Shown here: in pieces, positions 49,610 to 59,427 of the stretch
Position numbering within the stretch: the first letter of the stretch is position 1
Layout of the letters: each line of letters starts with the position of its first letter
Origin: Rusavskia elegans
Lineage: Eukaryota; Ascomycota; Lecanoromycetes; Teloschistales; Teloschistaceae
Assembly: GCA_011316305.1 (NCBI GenBank)
Contig: SAUG01000048.1
Location: 527,702-591,701, forward strand
Reading direction: 5' to 3'
DNA length: 64,000 bases
Position numbers and translations under genes: made by a program
The notes under the pieces: model-generated
The model's database searches: none
Told to the model about the DNA's origin: nothing
What the model saw: the letters and a program-made list of their open reading frames with translations, nothing else

Positions 49610-52167
49610 TAATTTTTTTTATATCACTTTTTACCTAATTTAAAATCCGTCTATAGGATATAAAAAGGCGTAATTTTCTTTTCTTTTTTCTTTTTTTTAT
49701 TAATACTTCTATTATATATTTTTAAAGAGAAAACCGATTAAAGTCTTTTTATTATATTTAATCAAAAGATATTATAATACCTTTCCTTTATTTTTTATAT
49801 ATCCGAAATCCTTTAAAAGAATATAAAGTCGAGATTAGTAGTAATATTTAGGGTAAATAAATTCGTATTTAAAGATCTTATAATCTTTTAATTTTCGACG
49901 CTATTTATATATTATATTTTTAATCTTTTCGTATTTTTACTAATTCTTTACGTAGGGAAATATTTTAAAAATAAAAAGAATAAGCTCTATTTCGATATTA
50001 TAAACGTCTTTAATAAATATTCCGAAGTCTATCGTTATATTAAATTCTTTTTAGATTCTAAAAATGAGATTTATAAATAATATTTTACTTAGAAGTCGGA
50101 TCTCCGCCGGCTCTTTAGAAAGTAAAAGCGTTTTATTACTTATTATCGCGCTTTAGATAAGCGTAAAAGTAACTTTATTATTTTGAAATAACGCGTTTTA
50201 TTTTATTTCGACGAATTTAATAATTCTATTACGTTTTACTCTACCGTTAGTTTCATACTAGCCGTATAAAAGGCTTCTGTTAAATTAATTTCTAGGTTCG
50301 ATTCGGACGATATAGATCGTTTTCTAAAAGAATTTAATTTCTTTTAACCTCTAGAAGTTACGGATTTCTAAAAGAAGGTCTAATAAAAGATTTTTTTTCC
50401 GCTATTCCTCTTTTAGTTTCCGGGTTATATATCGATATTATAAATTACTTCTAGATCTTCTAATATCTCTACTAACTTTTATTCTTTAGATACTATCTTA
50501 TTCTATAATAACGAAAATAGATATTAGTCGAAATCTTTATTCCTAGGTTAGGCGTTTAATATAGGATCTAGAGTTTCTTTTATATTTTAGTTTTAGATTT
50601 AATTCGGCTCGTAGTATTTAATTTTATCTATAGCTTTAATTATACTATTATATATTTTTCTAATATAATCTATCTATAGTTATTAAATTATTTCTTAGCT
50701 CTTATTATATTTTATTGCTAGCTATTATAAAAGGTAGTAATACTCTTTCTAAATTTTTATTTCCTATATTTCCCCTCCTTTTTTAAATTTTATATCTAGA
50801 TTTTTAATCTGCTTATAATCTATTATTAATTTAATATCGAGTTCCTTATATAAAAGATTTTTATAGACTAGTAAATAGATTATTTATTCTTCTATTTCCC
50901 TATTAGTTATACTCGATTCTATTATTTTATCTAAAATTAATTCTTTTTATTTATTTCCGAAAATAATATACTATTTTAAACTATCGATTAACGTAGAATT
51001 TATTATCTTAATTAGTTTATATTTTATTTTAGCTTCGATTTAAATAATTTTTTTATTTTATTTAGAATAACTTTTAATATATTTTATTATTTAATCGTTT
51101 AATCTTTTCGTTATTTGATTTTCCTTTTTTTCGTTTATAAAAGCTATTATTTAATAACCTCCGAATTTAACCTTAAATATTATAGTAAAGGGTTTTTTAG
51201 TTTTATATAATTCGAAACTAACTATTAGCCTTTTTACTTTCGTATTCGCTCTTTTTATTTTTTTAAGATACTATCCTAATCTTTTTTTATTCTATAGATA
51301 GATTAGGTAATTATTGTTATAGCAGGCTATTCAGCTTTTTACTATATATTTACTAGGATTTCCTTTAGATAATTTTTCCGTTATTTCGAACTAGTATTTA
51401 ATTATTTTAGTTACTTTTTTAGTTAGGTAATTTCTTTTTAGATATCCCGTCTTTCCGTATAAATAATAAACTTTAGTTTATAATTTTTTAGTTTTAGTAA
51501 TATCGAGCTCTATTAGATTTCCTCTAGGCTATTTTTTAATAGGTCCTATTTTATTAAATATCTATTTATCTAAGTATATTCTATACCATCTAGTATCGAT
51601 TCTTATTATAAATTTAATAAATAATACTAGCGAATTTAGTTTTTTAATCGCTATTATAGTTTTTTTAACTTTTATATAGAATCTTTTATAGAAGTAGACT
51701 TTTAGAATTAAGTCCTCCTAGTCTATTTTATAAACTAACGTTCTAAACTAAATAGTATAGATAGCTATCGACTTTTACTATTTTAGAACTATTAGTTTCC
51801 TTTCTATTACTCTATCCTTATTATTATTTCTAAAGGCTTCTTTTATAGCTATAATTAGATTACTAAAGATATAGAAAATCTATAATTTATTATCTTCCCG
51901 TTAATTTTCCGGGTTATTAAAGTAGTTTTTTATTTAGAGCTATATCTAATTAAAGGCTGCCTTTTCTAGATATAATATTATAAATAAAACCTTAATTACT
52001 TTATTAGAAAACAGGTTTATATATAATACGAAATAGATATTTATCTAAATAATCTATAGCTTTAAAAATCCTTTATCTCTTTTATAGATATTAAAGACTA
52101 TCGCTTTAATAGTATCGCTTCGATCTATAGGGCGGGGTAACGAGACTAATATAGTAAATCGTTAAAA

Positions 52168-52576
52168 TATAACGTCTCTATATATTAAAAGGCGTTATAT
52201 TCGAGCCTAGCTATAGCTATAGGCGTAGTCCGAACTATTAAATAGTAAAGGAATTCTAGTATAGATTATTATAACTAGTCCCGTAAAGCTATAAATATAA
52301 GATTATAATATTACGAAATAATTTCGTTATAGAAGTATTTAAAAAGAAAATCAATAGAAGTATTTAATAATTATATTAATAACTAATAAAAGAAGCTATC
52401 TATAGAAATAATAAACGATATATATATTAAAAGTAGCTATAGTAGCCGATAGATAGTCGTCTACTAAAAATCCTATCTAAAAAGGCGGCTATAGCGGCTA
52501 TAGGCGGCTATAGATAATTAGACTCGCTTATTTAACCAATCTTCCAGCGTGCTTCTATAGAATCGTGGACGTAACA
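52168..52576 (-). repeat. LTR of element 2 (409 bp), right
   Basis: Reverse complement of the element-1 LTR. Its last part (TCTTCCAGCGTGCTTCTATA, then GAATCGTGGACGTAACA) is the least mutated LTR end in the window and keeps CA/TG, so it best shows the original terminus. Confidence 0.78.
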
Positions 52577-53211
52577 ATTATATAGTAGATCGTCTCGGTC
52601 TAGCCCGATCGATCGAAGTAAATTAAATTAATTAAAGTTAATTAGATTACGGTTTCCCTCTAGATTTTAATCTAGATCTAGCTCTTTCGAAAATTCTAAA
52701 ATTCGAATTTTCGGTAAAATATTTAAATACCAAATAATTGCGTAATTTGATCGAATTAGCGCCTCTAGCGTCAAATTCGTAAAAGATTAAAATCAAAATC
52801 CGAATGATTAATCGTATGAATAAATAAATAAATAGTATCTAATAAACGAGATTTAAAATCTATAGTAAAATTTAATAAAAAATCTATAAATTTATTTTAT
52901 AATATACTATTAAAGGTATCTTTATTAATAAAAGATTCTTTTTTTAAACTAACGATTTAATTTCTAACTTTTAATAAAATTCTAAATCTATCGGATTCAT
53001 TCTATATAGATAGATAAAACGTCGAATTTATAAAATTAATTTTTACAAAATTCGATCTATTTATAATACTTTTTAAATGTTATTTTATTATTATATTCTT
53101 CGGATTCTTTAATTTTAAATTTTAACGAAATCCAAAACGTTCGTAAAAATCTAATAGCTAGTTTAAAAGAAAGTTAATTATTATTTAAAATCTAATTCGG
53201 ATCTATTATAT

Positions 53212-54200
53212 CATTTTGTATATTTTGTTAATATCCGATTAACCGTCGGTTCCGTAAGCAATTTACTTTAATATTAGTTCGCTAGCGTTAGATATATAGT
53301 ATAAGAACTAATATCCTAGTCTAAATAACTTAAACTAAAAAACTATATAAAATTAACTCGAATTTATTCCGTAATACGTTCGTAGTATAAACTTCTATGG
53401 CTTATTTAAAATAGTAGCAGACTTTTCGTAATATATATACTTTATAGTCGCTTTTTTTTCTTCTTTTTTTACTAGTATCTTTACGTAACTACTACGGATT
53501 GACTTAATTTATACTATCGTATCTGACGTACGTATCTTCCGTAATAGCCCAAGCTGCAGGCTGATATATACAGAATTTCTACTAATAATAAACTACGATT
53601 ATATCTTTCTAATTAGAAGAAATAGAGCTCGAAATCGCTAAATTCGAGCTATTCGATAATATTAACCGAGTCCTCGCCAGTTCGTCTACTATAACGGACT
53701 TTAAATTCCGAGATTCGTTAATTTTAACTACGATATTAAAGCTTCGTATTCCGAATCCGCCGGAGCTATATAGTTTTAGCGACCGTATTAAATTTCTAGT
53801 AGAAGCCTTTATTCTACTAGAATCTGAACTAATAGTTATCGAATATCTAGATAGGTTAGTAGGCCGTCTGGATTCGGGTATAACCGTAGACGAAAACGAA
53901 GTAATAAAGATAAAGGATAGTATTACCGTCTAGTAGATAGTTCTAGAAGCTATATTAATAGTTTATAATCGTACGTATTTCGAAATAGTATAAGAGAATT
54001 TCAGATAGAGGAAAAATAGTAATTAAATAGAGGATATAATAGAATAAAAACGATTAACGCTGTAAATCTTACTTAGCTTTTAATTACGAAAATTCTTTAC
54101 TATATAAGCAATAATTATTATTATCGTATAAAAACTACGGTAATAAAACGTATATATATAATAATTCAATTATAACCCCGGATAGAAATTCTATAAAAGA
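53212..54200. mobile_element. retroposon, about 0.99 kb, opposite orientation to 38711-39766
   Basis: A perfect 13-bp duplication GGATCTATTATAT flanks it (53199-53211 and 54201-54213). Copy A has the empty site (AAATCTATTATAT, about 37362). The left end is T-rich, the complement of the tail at 39750. A plus-strand open frame around 53610-53930 (KLRIPNPPELYSF, RIKFLVEAF, LDRLVGRLDSG) survives RIP except where Gln codons became TAGTAG. The same frame is present in the 38711 copy. I do not recognise the protein; it might be gag-like. Confidence 0.6.
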
Positions 54201-54769
54201 GGATCTATTATATAGAAAACTTCTACTCTATAATATATTTTTAAAAAAGTCTTTTTTTTTTCTATTATTTAAATCTCTAAAATTCGAAATTTTTTATTAT
54301 TATCTCTATTATTATTAGAATCATTTAAATTATTACTATCATTAGATAGTTAATCCGAATTAGATTTTCTAAAAGTAAAAGTTTCTAAAAATATACTTTT
54401 ATTAGATTATAACTAACTATTAGACGATTACTATAAATAGATTTAATTATCGGAAATAGTATAGTCTTCCGATATACTAGTAACGAAATTATTATAAAAT
54501 TCCGATTAACTTTTTTAAATAATAGAAAATAAACTAAAAAATTTTTCGTCGGATAATTTTAATATAAACGGGTTAGATTTATTAAATTAATCTATAATAT
54601 CTATAATCCGCGATTCGATTATTTTAATACTAGTTTAAAATAATTCTATCTAAAATATTTTACTATAGCTATAACTATTATAAATATTATATATCGATAA
54701 CGATATAGTTATACTATAAATAATATTTATCGTATTTAAAATTTAAAATAATAATATAAAATTATAAAT

Positions 54770-55005
54770 TAGATATATTTCTAAAATAGTATATAATTAT
54801 AGATTAGATTAAAGAAATATTATAAAACTAGTTTTTTTCTAGAAAAACTAAAATATAATCTAGTAATAAAGAAAAAGAAAAAATAGAAAAGAATCGAAAT
54901 CCGATACGCTAGCGATATTCTAGCGACTAGACGGCGAATTTCGTTATTAAATATTTTAATTATATTTTCAAAATCTATATAACGCGTTTGGCGTTTTATA
55001 ATTTT
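54770..55005. repeat. LTR-like 250-bp repeat, copy 4
   Basis: Right end of gypsy copy B (presumed 5' LTR, minus-strand element). It shares CCGATACGCTAGCGATATTC and AACGCGTTTGGCGTTTTATA with copy 3. Confidence 0.6.
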
Positions 55006-55025
55006 AATTTTTTAAATTAAAATTA

Positions 55026-55889
55026 CTATATATAATACGATCGTAGTATTTTAGATTTTAAATTTTGGAATTTTTAATTTTAAATTAGATTCTAGATTTT
55101 AAATTCTAGACGAAAAAATATCGCGATCGGAATAAATCTATACTTTTTAATATTTAACGTATAATTTTCGAATATTCGAATTTAATAACGTTATTCGGAT
55201 TAAATAAATATTAATTTTCAATTTTTAATTAATATAATAACATTTCTAAAAAATATAATAAAATAGATAATATTAAATTTAAATTAAAAATAAAAAATAA
55301 AAAATCGTTAATATATATATTAACCGTATAAATTTTCTATCAAAATAGATTAAAATAATTTCGGCTATAGATATCAAATGAATTAGTAAATTAAATCGAA
55401 ATAAAAATTTGTTTATTTCGATAGATTTTAATTTATTTAACGTCTATAACCGAAATTATTATAAATTATTTTAGTATATAATCTAAATAGTAAATATTTT
55501 TTTATATTTTTTTATATTTTTGTATATTTTCTTTTTATATTATTATTTTAAATTTAATATTTTCGATTTTTTTATATTTTATAATAACGTTATTATTTTA
55601 GCCAAAATTTTTATATTCCAAATTTTTCAATTCGAATAATAATATTAATTTCTTTTATACGAAAATTATACGTTAATTTTTAGAAAATATACGATTATAA
55701 CGATCGCGATATTTCTAGCGAAAATTCTAAGTCTAAAGCCGCCTAGAACCTCGCGGTCGCGACTTTTCTATCGAAGATTCTAGGCCTCGAGCCGCCTGGA
55801 GCTTCGCCTAGAACTTAGAGCCTCGGGTAGAACTTAGAGCCCCGCCTAGAGCCTAGAACCTAGAATATTGCGACCGTGCTATAAATAGC
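55026..55889. repeat. foldback (MITE-like) element with unequal arms
   Basis: The outer ends are inverted repeats: left CTATATATAATACGATCGTA, right (reverse complement) CTATTTATAGCACGGTCGCA. The arms continue inwards (ATATCGCGATCG, ACGTATAATTTTCG, AATAACGTTATT on both) to a centre near 55410, where AATCGAAATAAA and TTTATTTCGAT flank a few unpaired bases. The left arm and centre are RIPped, while the outer right arm is not. The right arm is longer because it holds a degenerate repeat of GCCTAGAAC/TTAGAGCC units (about 55740-55870). No coding frame; possibly a non-autonomous transposon. Confidence 0.65.
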
Positions 55890-56257
55890 GACCTTAGCCT
55901 GGAAGGTAAAAACGGGACGAAACCCCGCCTGCAAAACCCCCTTAGACGGCTAGCGCCAGGTGGTCTGAACACTCAGACAAGCAAGCTCGCCGGAATGGAG
56001 AACTTCTTTCTTGGGCATGGGTTCCAATTGAGCGCCCATCGTAGCTTCTCCGCTAGCCGGATCTGCCAGAGAGGTTAAGGTAGCATACCTGCGGTTGGGC
56101 TATGTATGCAATTCTCCTGCGCTTCTCAAGGGGCCTGGAACACCGCACGATGTGTCGGTCATCGGAGCCTTGGAAAACGGCTCAGGACATGTGTAACAAC
56201 CTTACCAAATCAACGTCAATGCTTCTTTTGCTAACAACATTGTAGTACAACCCTCGA
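55890..56257. promoter_or_regulatory. 5' flank of the 56258 gene
   Basis: Ordinary composition returns abruptly after the foldback element. This 370-bp stretch must contain the promoter of the next gene. No specific site was seen. Confidence 0.4.
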
Positions 56258-59224
56258 ATGTGTCTGGTATGGACAGTGCCTTGTCAAAACCACTGCAACG
56301 TAGGATTCGTCTCCAATACTACGACCACTGTCTCTGAAGACCATGAAAGTCCACTCGACCCTTGCGAGACGTTTCGAGGGCCTTTCAGACGATCCCAGCT
56401 CGCACCACAAGAGTCGGAATCAAATGGACAATGGGCAGGAACGAATAATCTGACTTCTGTGTTGGAAGACCGTCATTCGGCATATACACGTACTGCACCA
56501 CCAGGCAAACGAGATCTAAGTCACGTTCATCCGACGGTACTCGCGAAAGAGTCCAGATGGCGATGGATTCCTACATCAAAGCGCAAGAATAGGGATAGAA
56601 CCAGGAGGTTACCAGGAATGTTCGCAATTTACGTCGACTCCGTCACCTCGGTCCCTTACCCATCCGAGCGAAGTACAGCCCACTCAAGTTCACATCAATC
56701 CATCGAAAACTGTTTGGTAAGCACGACTGAAACCCAGGCAAATACTCAATCCGCTAGCTTGGTCAACAACGAAACGCACCCGGCATTAGATGCGAATGGA
56801 CCGCGTTCGGAATTGATGACACTACAAGAGCTAGACGCCATAAAGACAGTCGCGACGGCCCAAGCGAAAGTTATTGCATCAGAAACTCTAAACTTTCTCG
56901 CCCATAGGGGGTTTACCCTCAAAGATTTTGCTGTATGGAATTGGATCTTGTCCAGCAGAACTGCCGTAGATGCAGCATTGCGTCTCGAGCTCGCCAGGAA
57001 AACACCGTGTGAAGCCACTGCCGGCCTTGGCCCAGTGCCTTTATTTGTTTACCAGAGACTACTACTGAGGAATGATATGAGCGCGGAAGCGTTGTCGATT
57101 TTCATCCGACAGATCTGGCAGCTCTTAAGTCCCAAGAATCAACAGAATAGTCACAGTCGCAATGCTGAGCAAAATGAAATGCAGAAGAAGATTATACCCA
57201 TTGGGCTGGATGCGTTCACCACCATGATCGTAAGACTTCTGAGGCATACCCGCAAAGTCTGGCCAGCAGCGATCACCGATATCGCTAAGCTCTGGGTCAC
57301 GCATGCTCGGGACAATGGAAGGAATAATTCGCGGCTGTCTTTTCATTACAACAGGATCCTCCAAATCATTGCTTTGCCCTCGAATGAGTCACCATACCAG
57401 TCTCTTCACCACCGCCAGCATGCTTATTTCATAGTTTATCGCAGGATGCTCGAGCCCAGATCACGATTGACCATCAATCGGGAAGGTTACAGAGCATTCA
57501 CGCAGATTCAACTTGCTCATCGGAAGACGGAGAGCGAACGGGAATGGGCGCGTCTCAAGGGCCCCACTTGGCCACCGTGGAAAGCAGACAGAACCGGTAT
57601 GGATGCCGATATTGGGGCAGATTCTGGCGTCAGTCGAGCGACAACGGTACTTCGCCATGCAGCAGCTTGGGGCTATGGACCCAAGGTATGGGAAAGGGGA
57701 GCCGGGATTCTGGCCGGTATAGATACCGACCAAAGTCCAACGATCCAGACCCGGTCAACCGTAATCCCAGGTCCATCGTCATCGTTAGCGCGAGGTTCAA
57801 TGTCGTCGCCACCACCTGACCATACACATGGATTAGATCACGTGAGCATAAAGCTACAACCCGAGGCCGCTGCCATCTGGACTGCTAGAGTTAAAGCCAC
57901 AAGGACACTTCAGGAGGCCTGGGTGTGTTTTCTTGCGTGTAAAGATCAAGGTATCACCATGGTTTCTCAATTGTACGAAGTGATGATCGAGAAGGTCATC
58001 TATAATGACAAACGAAGACCGGCTGCTCCCAATGACGCTGATCCTGAATCTACGCCAGAGCAACTCGCCATGCCTGGAGACGGCAAGGAAGTGGCCGACT
58101 CATCTGCTTCGCACAACCAGGCCATCTCTACCCGGGAGCCATTGCCCACAATCAACAGCCTTCTTGAACAGATGATATCTCACGGTGTGCGACCTAACGA
58201 CCGATTGGTGCGGCTTGTCTTGACGCACACGCGGTCATACAAAGAAGGTGTCCAGGTCCTTGAGGTGTCCAGGTTATGTGGCTCTGTTAGGACACTTCTT
58301 CTGCGTTGGCAAGAACGACCGTGGGACAATGCTGCAATATCCGACGCGAAAGCCTTGCTGAAGACCTTACCTGACTGGTTGTTTGCTGCGTACATTGACT
58401 TTCTTTGCAGGTTTGCTGAGACAGCTACTGTTCCAGACAGTGAAAGTGTATATATCCAAGAGCGCTTGAGACACGCATTCAGACTGGTCTTGACACGATT
58501 GCCGCTGTATCGACCGCCTTGGAATTCATTGCTGAGATTACTGAGTAGGCATGGTAGCAGGGTGGTGGTGAACAAAAGGCCGCAGCTCCAACAAGAAGTC
58601 GTCAAGTTCGAGAGAGCGTGTCGATTACTGGACTCAACGGACTCGCTCAAACTCGACATGGACTTCACTGGGTTCAGCTATCTCTGTGCGATCGTTAGCA
58701 ATGCAAATGCAAAAGCCAAAGCATGCGCCAAACAAAGAGTTGAGGTTGTTAAGACTCGGTTTGCCCAATTGGTTCGGCCTTCAACCCACGTTCACGGAGG
58801 CCTGAATACAGCGGCACGTCTATCCGACTACTGCTGCGCCGCCAGTCGTGGTAACGTTGGCCCTGCTCCACTTCCTCGTCTGTTCCGAACACCTCATCCA
58901 GCTCATCTACACGTTTACATCAGATGTCTAGGTCATCATGATGATTGCGATGGGCTTGTAGAGTTGATGCACTGGCTCGCCGTCTTTGCCGACGAGGTCA
59001 TCGAGGAAGCGAAGGAGTTGGCAAACGGCAGGACGATGTTCGGAAGATGCCTCACGGCACTCCGGGCTTTAGGATGCAATGAATCTATCCAGTCGACAGA
59101 GGAGCAGACACAGCGGTATGAGTGTGCGTTTAACAGCCTTCGCGAGGTGATGGATACCAGGGAGGATCGCTGGGTTAGATGGCCCACGGATGTCGAGGTT
59201 GAGAGATACTTCCATAGCCCGTAG
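56258..59224 (+). CDS. large pentatricopeptide-like (PPR) helical-repeat protein, putative mitochondrial
   Basis: A single uninterrupted frame of 988 codons with normal composition. The first 200 residues are polar and low in complexity. From about residue 200 the sequence is a succession of amphipathic helices, with repeat-like spacing such as TINSLLEQMISHGVRPNDRL (typical PPR register: two helices then the -GVxPN- turn), QEAWVCFLACKDQGITMVSQ and LHVYIRCLGHHDDCDGLVEL. This resembles the divergent PPR proteins of Pezizomycotina that act on mitochondrial RNAs. I see no catalytic motif. The true start could be at a later methionine or lie in an upstream exon, since the N-terminus MCLVWTVPCQNHCN is not a clear targeting peptide. 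It is the first gene right of the RIP block and shows no RIP-type decay. Confidence 0.6.
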   Translation: MCLVWTVPCQNHCNVGFVSNTTTTVSEDHESPLDPCETFRGPFRRSQLAPQESESNGQWAGTNNLTSVLEDRHSAYTRTAPPGKRDLSHVHPTVLAKESRWRWIPTSKRKNRDRTRRLPGMFAIYVDSVTSVPYPSERSTAHSSSHQSIENCLVSTTETQANTQSASLVNNETHPALDANGPRSELMTLQELDAIKTVATAQAKVIASETLNFLAHRGFTLKDFAVWNWILSSRTAVDAALRLELARKTPCEATAGLGPVPLFVYQRLLLRNDMSAEALSIFIRQIWQLLSPKNQQNSHSRNAEQNEMQKKIIPIGLDAFTTMIVRLLRHTRKVWPAAITDIAKLWVTHARDNGRNNSRLSFHYNRILQIIALPSNESPYQSLHHRQHAYFIVYRRMLEPRSRLTINREGYRAFTQIQLAHRKTESEREWARLKGPTWPPWKADRTGMDADIGADSGVSRATTVLRHAAAWGYGPKVWERGAGILAGIDTDQSPTIQTRSTVIPGPSSSLARGSMSSPPPDHTHGLDHVSIKLQPEAAAIWTARVKATRTLQEAWVCFLACKDQGITMVSQLYEVMIEKVIYNDKRRPAAPNDADPESTPEQLAMPGDGKEVADSSASHNQAISTREPLPTINSLLEQMISHGVRPNDRLVRLVLTHTRSYKEGVQVLEVSRLCGSVRTLLLRWQERPWDNAAISDAKALLKTLPDWLFAAYIDFLCRFAETATVPDSESVYIQERLRHAFRLVLTRLPLYRPPWNSLLRLLSRHGSRVVVNKRPQLQQEVVKFERACRLLDSTDSLKLDMDFTGFSYLCAIVSNANAKAKACAKQRVEVVKTRFAQLVRPSTHVHGGLNTAARLSDYCCAASRGNVGPAPLPRLFRTPHPAHLHVYIRCLGHHDDCDGLVELMHWLAVFADEVIEEAKELANGRTMFGRCLTALRALGCNESIQSTEEQTQRYECAFNSLREVMDTREDRWVRWPTDVEVERYFHSP

Positions 59225-59427
59225 TCTTAGTCCTTGCGAAAAGCTTTCGAAACCATGATCTTGGTAAATCATGCCTCATGACTGGTAGTCGTTACCTCGA
59301 TGTACCATATCGTTTCAGCGATCGTCTGACTGCTACTATACTGCTGTGATGTAATGCCACATCTACGATGTTGGGGTGGTGATTGCCAAGATCCCGCCTT
59401 TCGAAGCTCCAGTTTCTACGATAAAAG

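Larger units (their letters stand above)
49201..52576 (-). mobile_element. LTR retrotransposon with gag but no visible RT (element 2)
   Basis: Inverted relative to element 1, with the same 409-bp LTRs at 49201-49609 and 52168-52576. The 5-bp duplication ATTAT flanks it (49196-49200 and 52577-52581). Read on the minus strand, the interior (2.56 kb) begins with a gag-like frame at about 52150-51550: EKAAFN, then YFNNPEN, then FSNLIIAIKEAF, then ERKLIVLK, which match the Retrotrans_gag pattern of fungal gypsy elements (tryptophans and glutamines turned into stops by RIP). A cysteine-containing segment that could be a degraded zinc knuckle follows near 51450. I found no RT, RNase H or integrase motif, and the interior is too short for them. 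It is inserted in the SINE. Confidence 0.65.
49013..52831 (+). mobile_element. tRNA-headed SINE, split by LTR element 2
   Basis: Excluding the LTR element at 49201-52576 and its duplicated 5 bp, this is about 440 bp. The left end resembles a tRNA, with an A box (TGGCGTAGTAGC, 49021-49032) and a B box (GATTCGAATCC, 49109-49119), the internal RNA polymerase III promoter. The right end is a short tandem tail (GAATAAATAAATAA, 52818-52831). A perfect 12-bp duplication ATAGTATCTAAT flanks it (49001-49012 and 52832-52843). Copy A has the single uninterrupted target (GCGGTATCTAAT, about 36993). A tRNA-like head, pol III boxes, simple-repeat tail and long duplication are the defining features of a SINE. 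The A-B spacing is longer than in most tRNAs, so the head is not a functional tRNA. Confidence 0.65.
38178..55005 (-). mobile_element. Ty3/gypsy copy B, RIP-dead, carrying nested insertions
   Basis: Its sequence follows that of copy A (31490 onward) from about 38178 to 55005, but five insertion events stretch about 6.7 kb to 16.8 kb: 38711-39766, 41854-42076, 44388-48356, 49013-52831 (itself containing 49201-52576) and 53212-54200. Subtracting them restores the length of the A segment. Decayed RT frames lie on the minus strand, as in A (for example about 43490-43510 matching 35450-35470). It ends at the right with LTR-like repeat copy 4; at the left it stops against copy A, so its 3' part is missing. 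Confidence 0.65.
26031..55889. repeat. 30-kb AT-rich, RIP-mutated transposon block
   Basis: There is no intact coding frame across this block. By eye CpA and TpG are almost absent while TpA and CpG are plentiful, for example throughout 26161-26220 and 33001-33060. This is what RIP leaves after converting CpA to TpA on both strands. Decayed reverse transcriptase, protease, integrase and gag frames with many TAG/TAA codons show that the DNA is retrotransposons. Short islands that keep CA/TG occur at 41854-42076, 49013-49130, about 52500-52580 and 55750-55889. The stretch 26031-28340 is equally RIPped. It has one frame resembling coding sequence (around 27440-27620), but I cannot name an element there. 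Individual elements are listed separately. Confidence 0.85.

Noticed and set aside
55740..55870. CRISPR-like array
   Set aside because: The repeated CCTAGAAC/TTAGAGCC units are short, degenerate and without unique spacers. They are part of the foldback element arm in a eukaryotic genome.
26031..55889. mitochondrial or bacterial insert, because of AT-richness
   Set aside because: The AT bias comes from loss of CpA/TpG in recognisable nuclear retrotransposons, not from organelle genes. No rRNA or respiratory genes are present.
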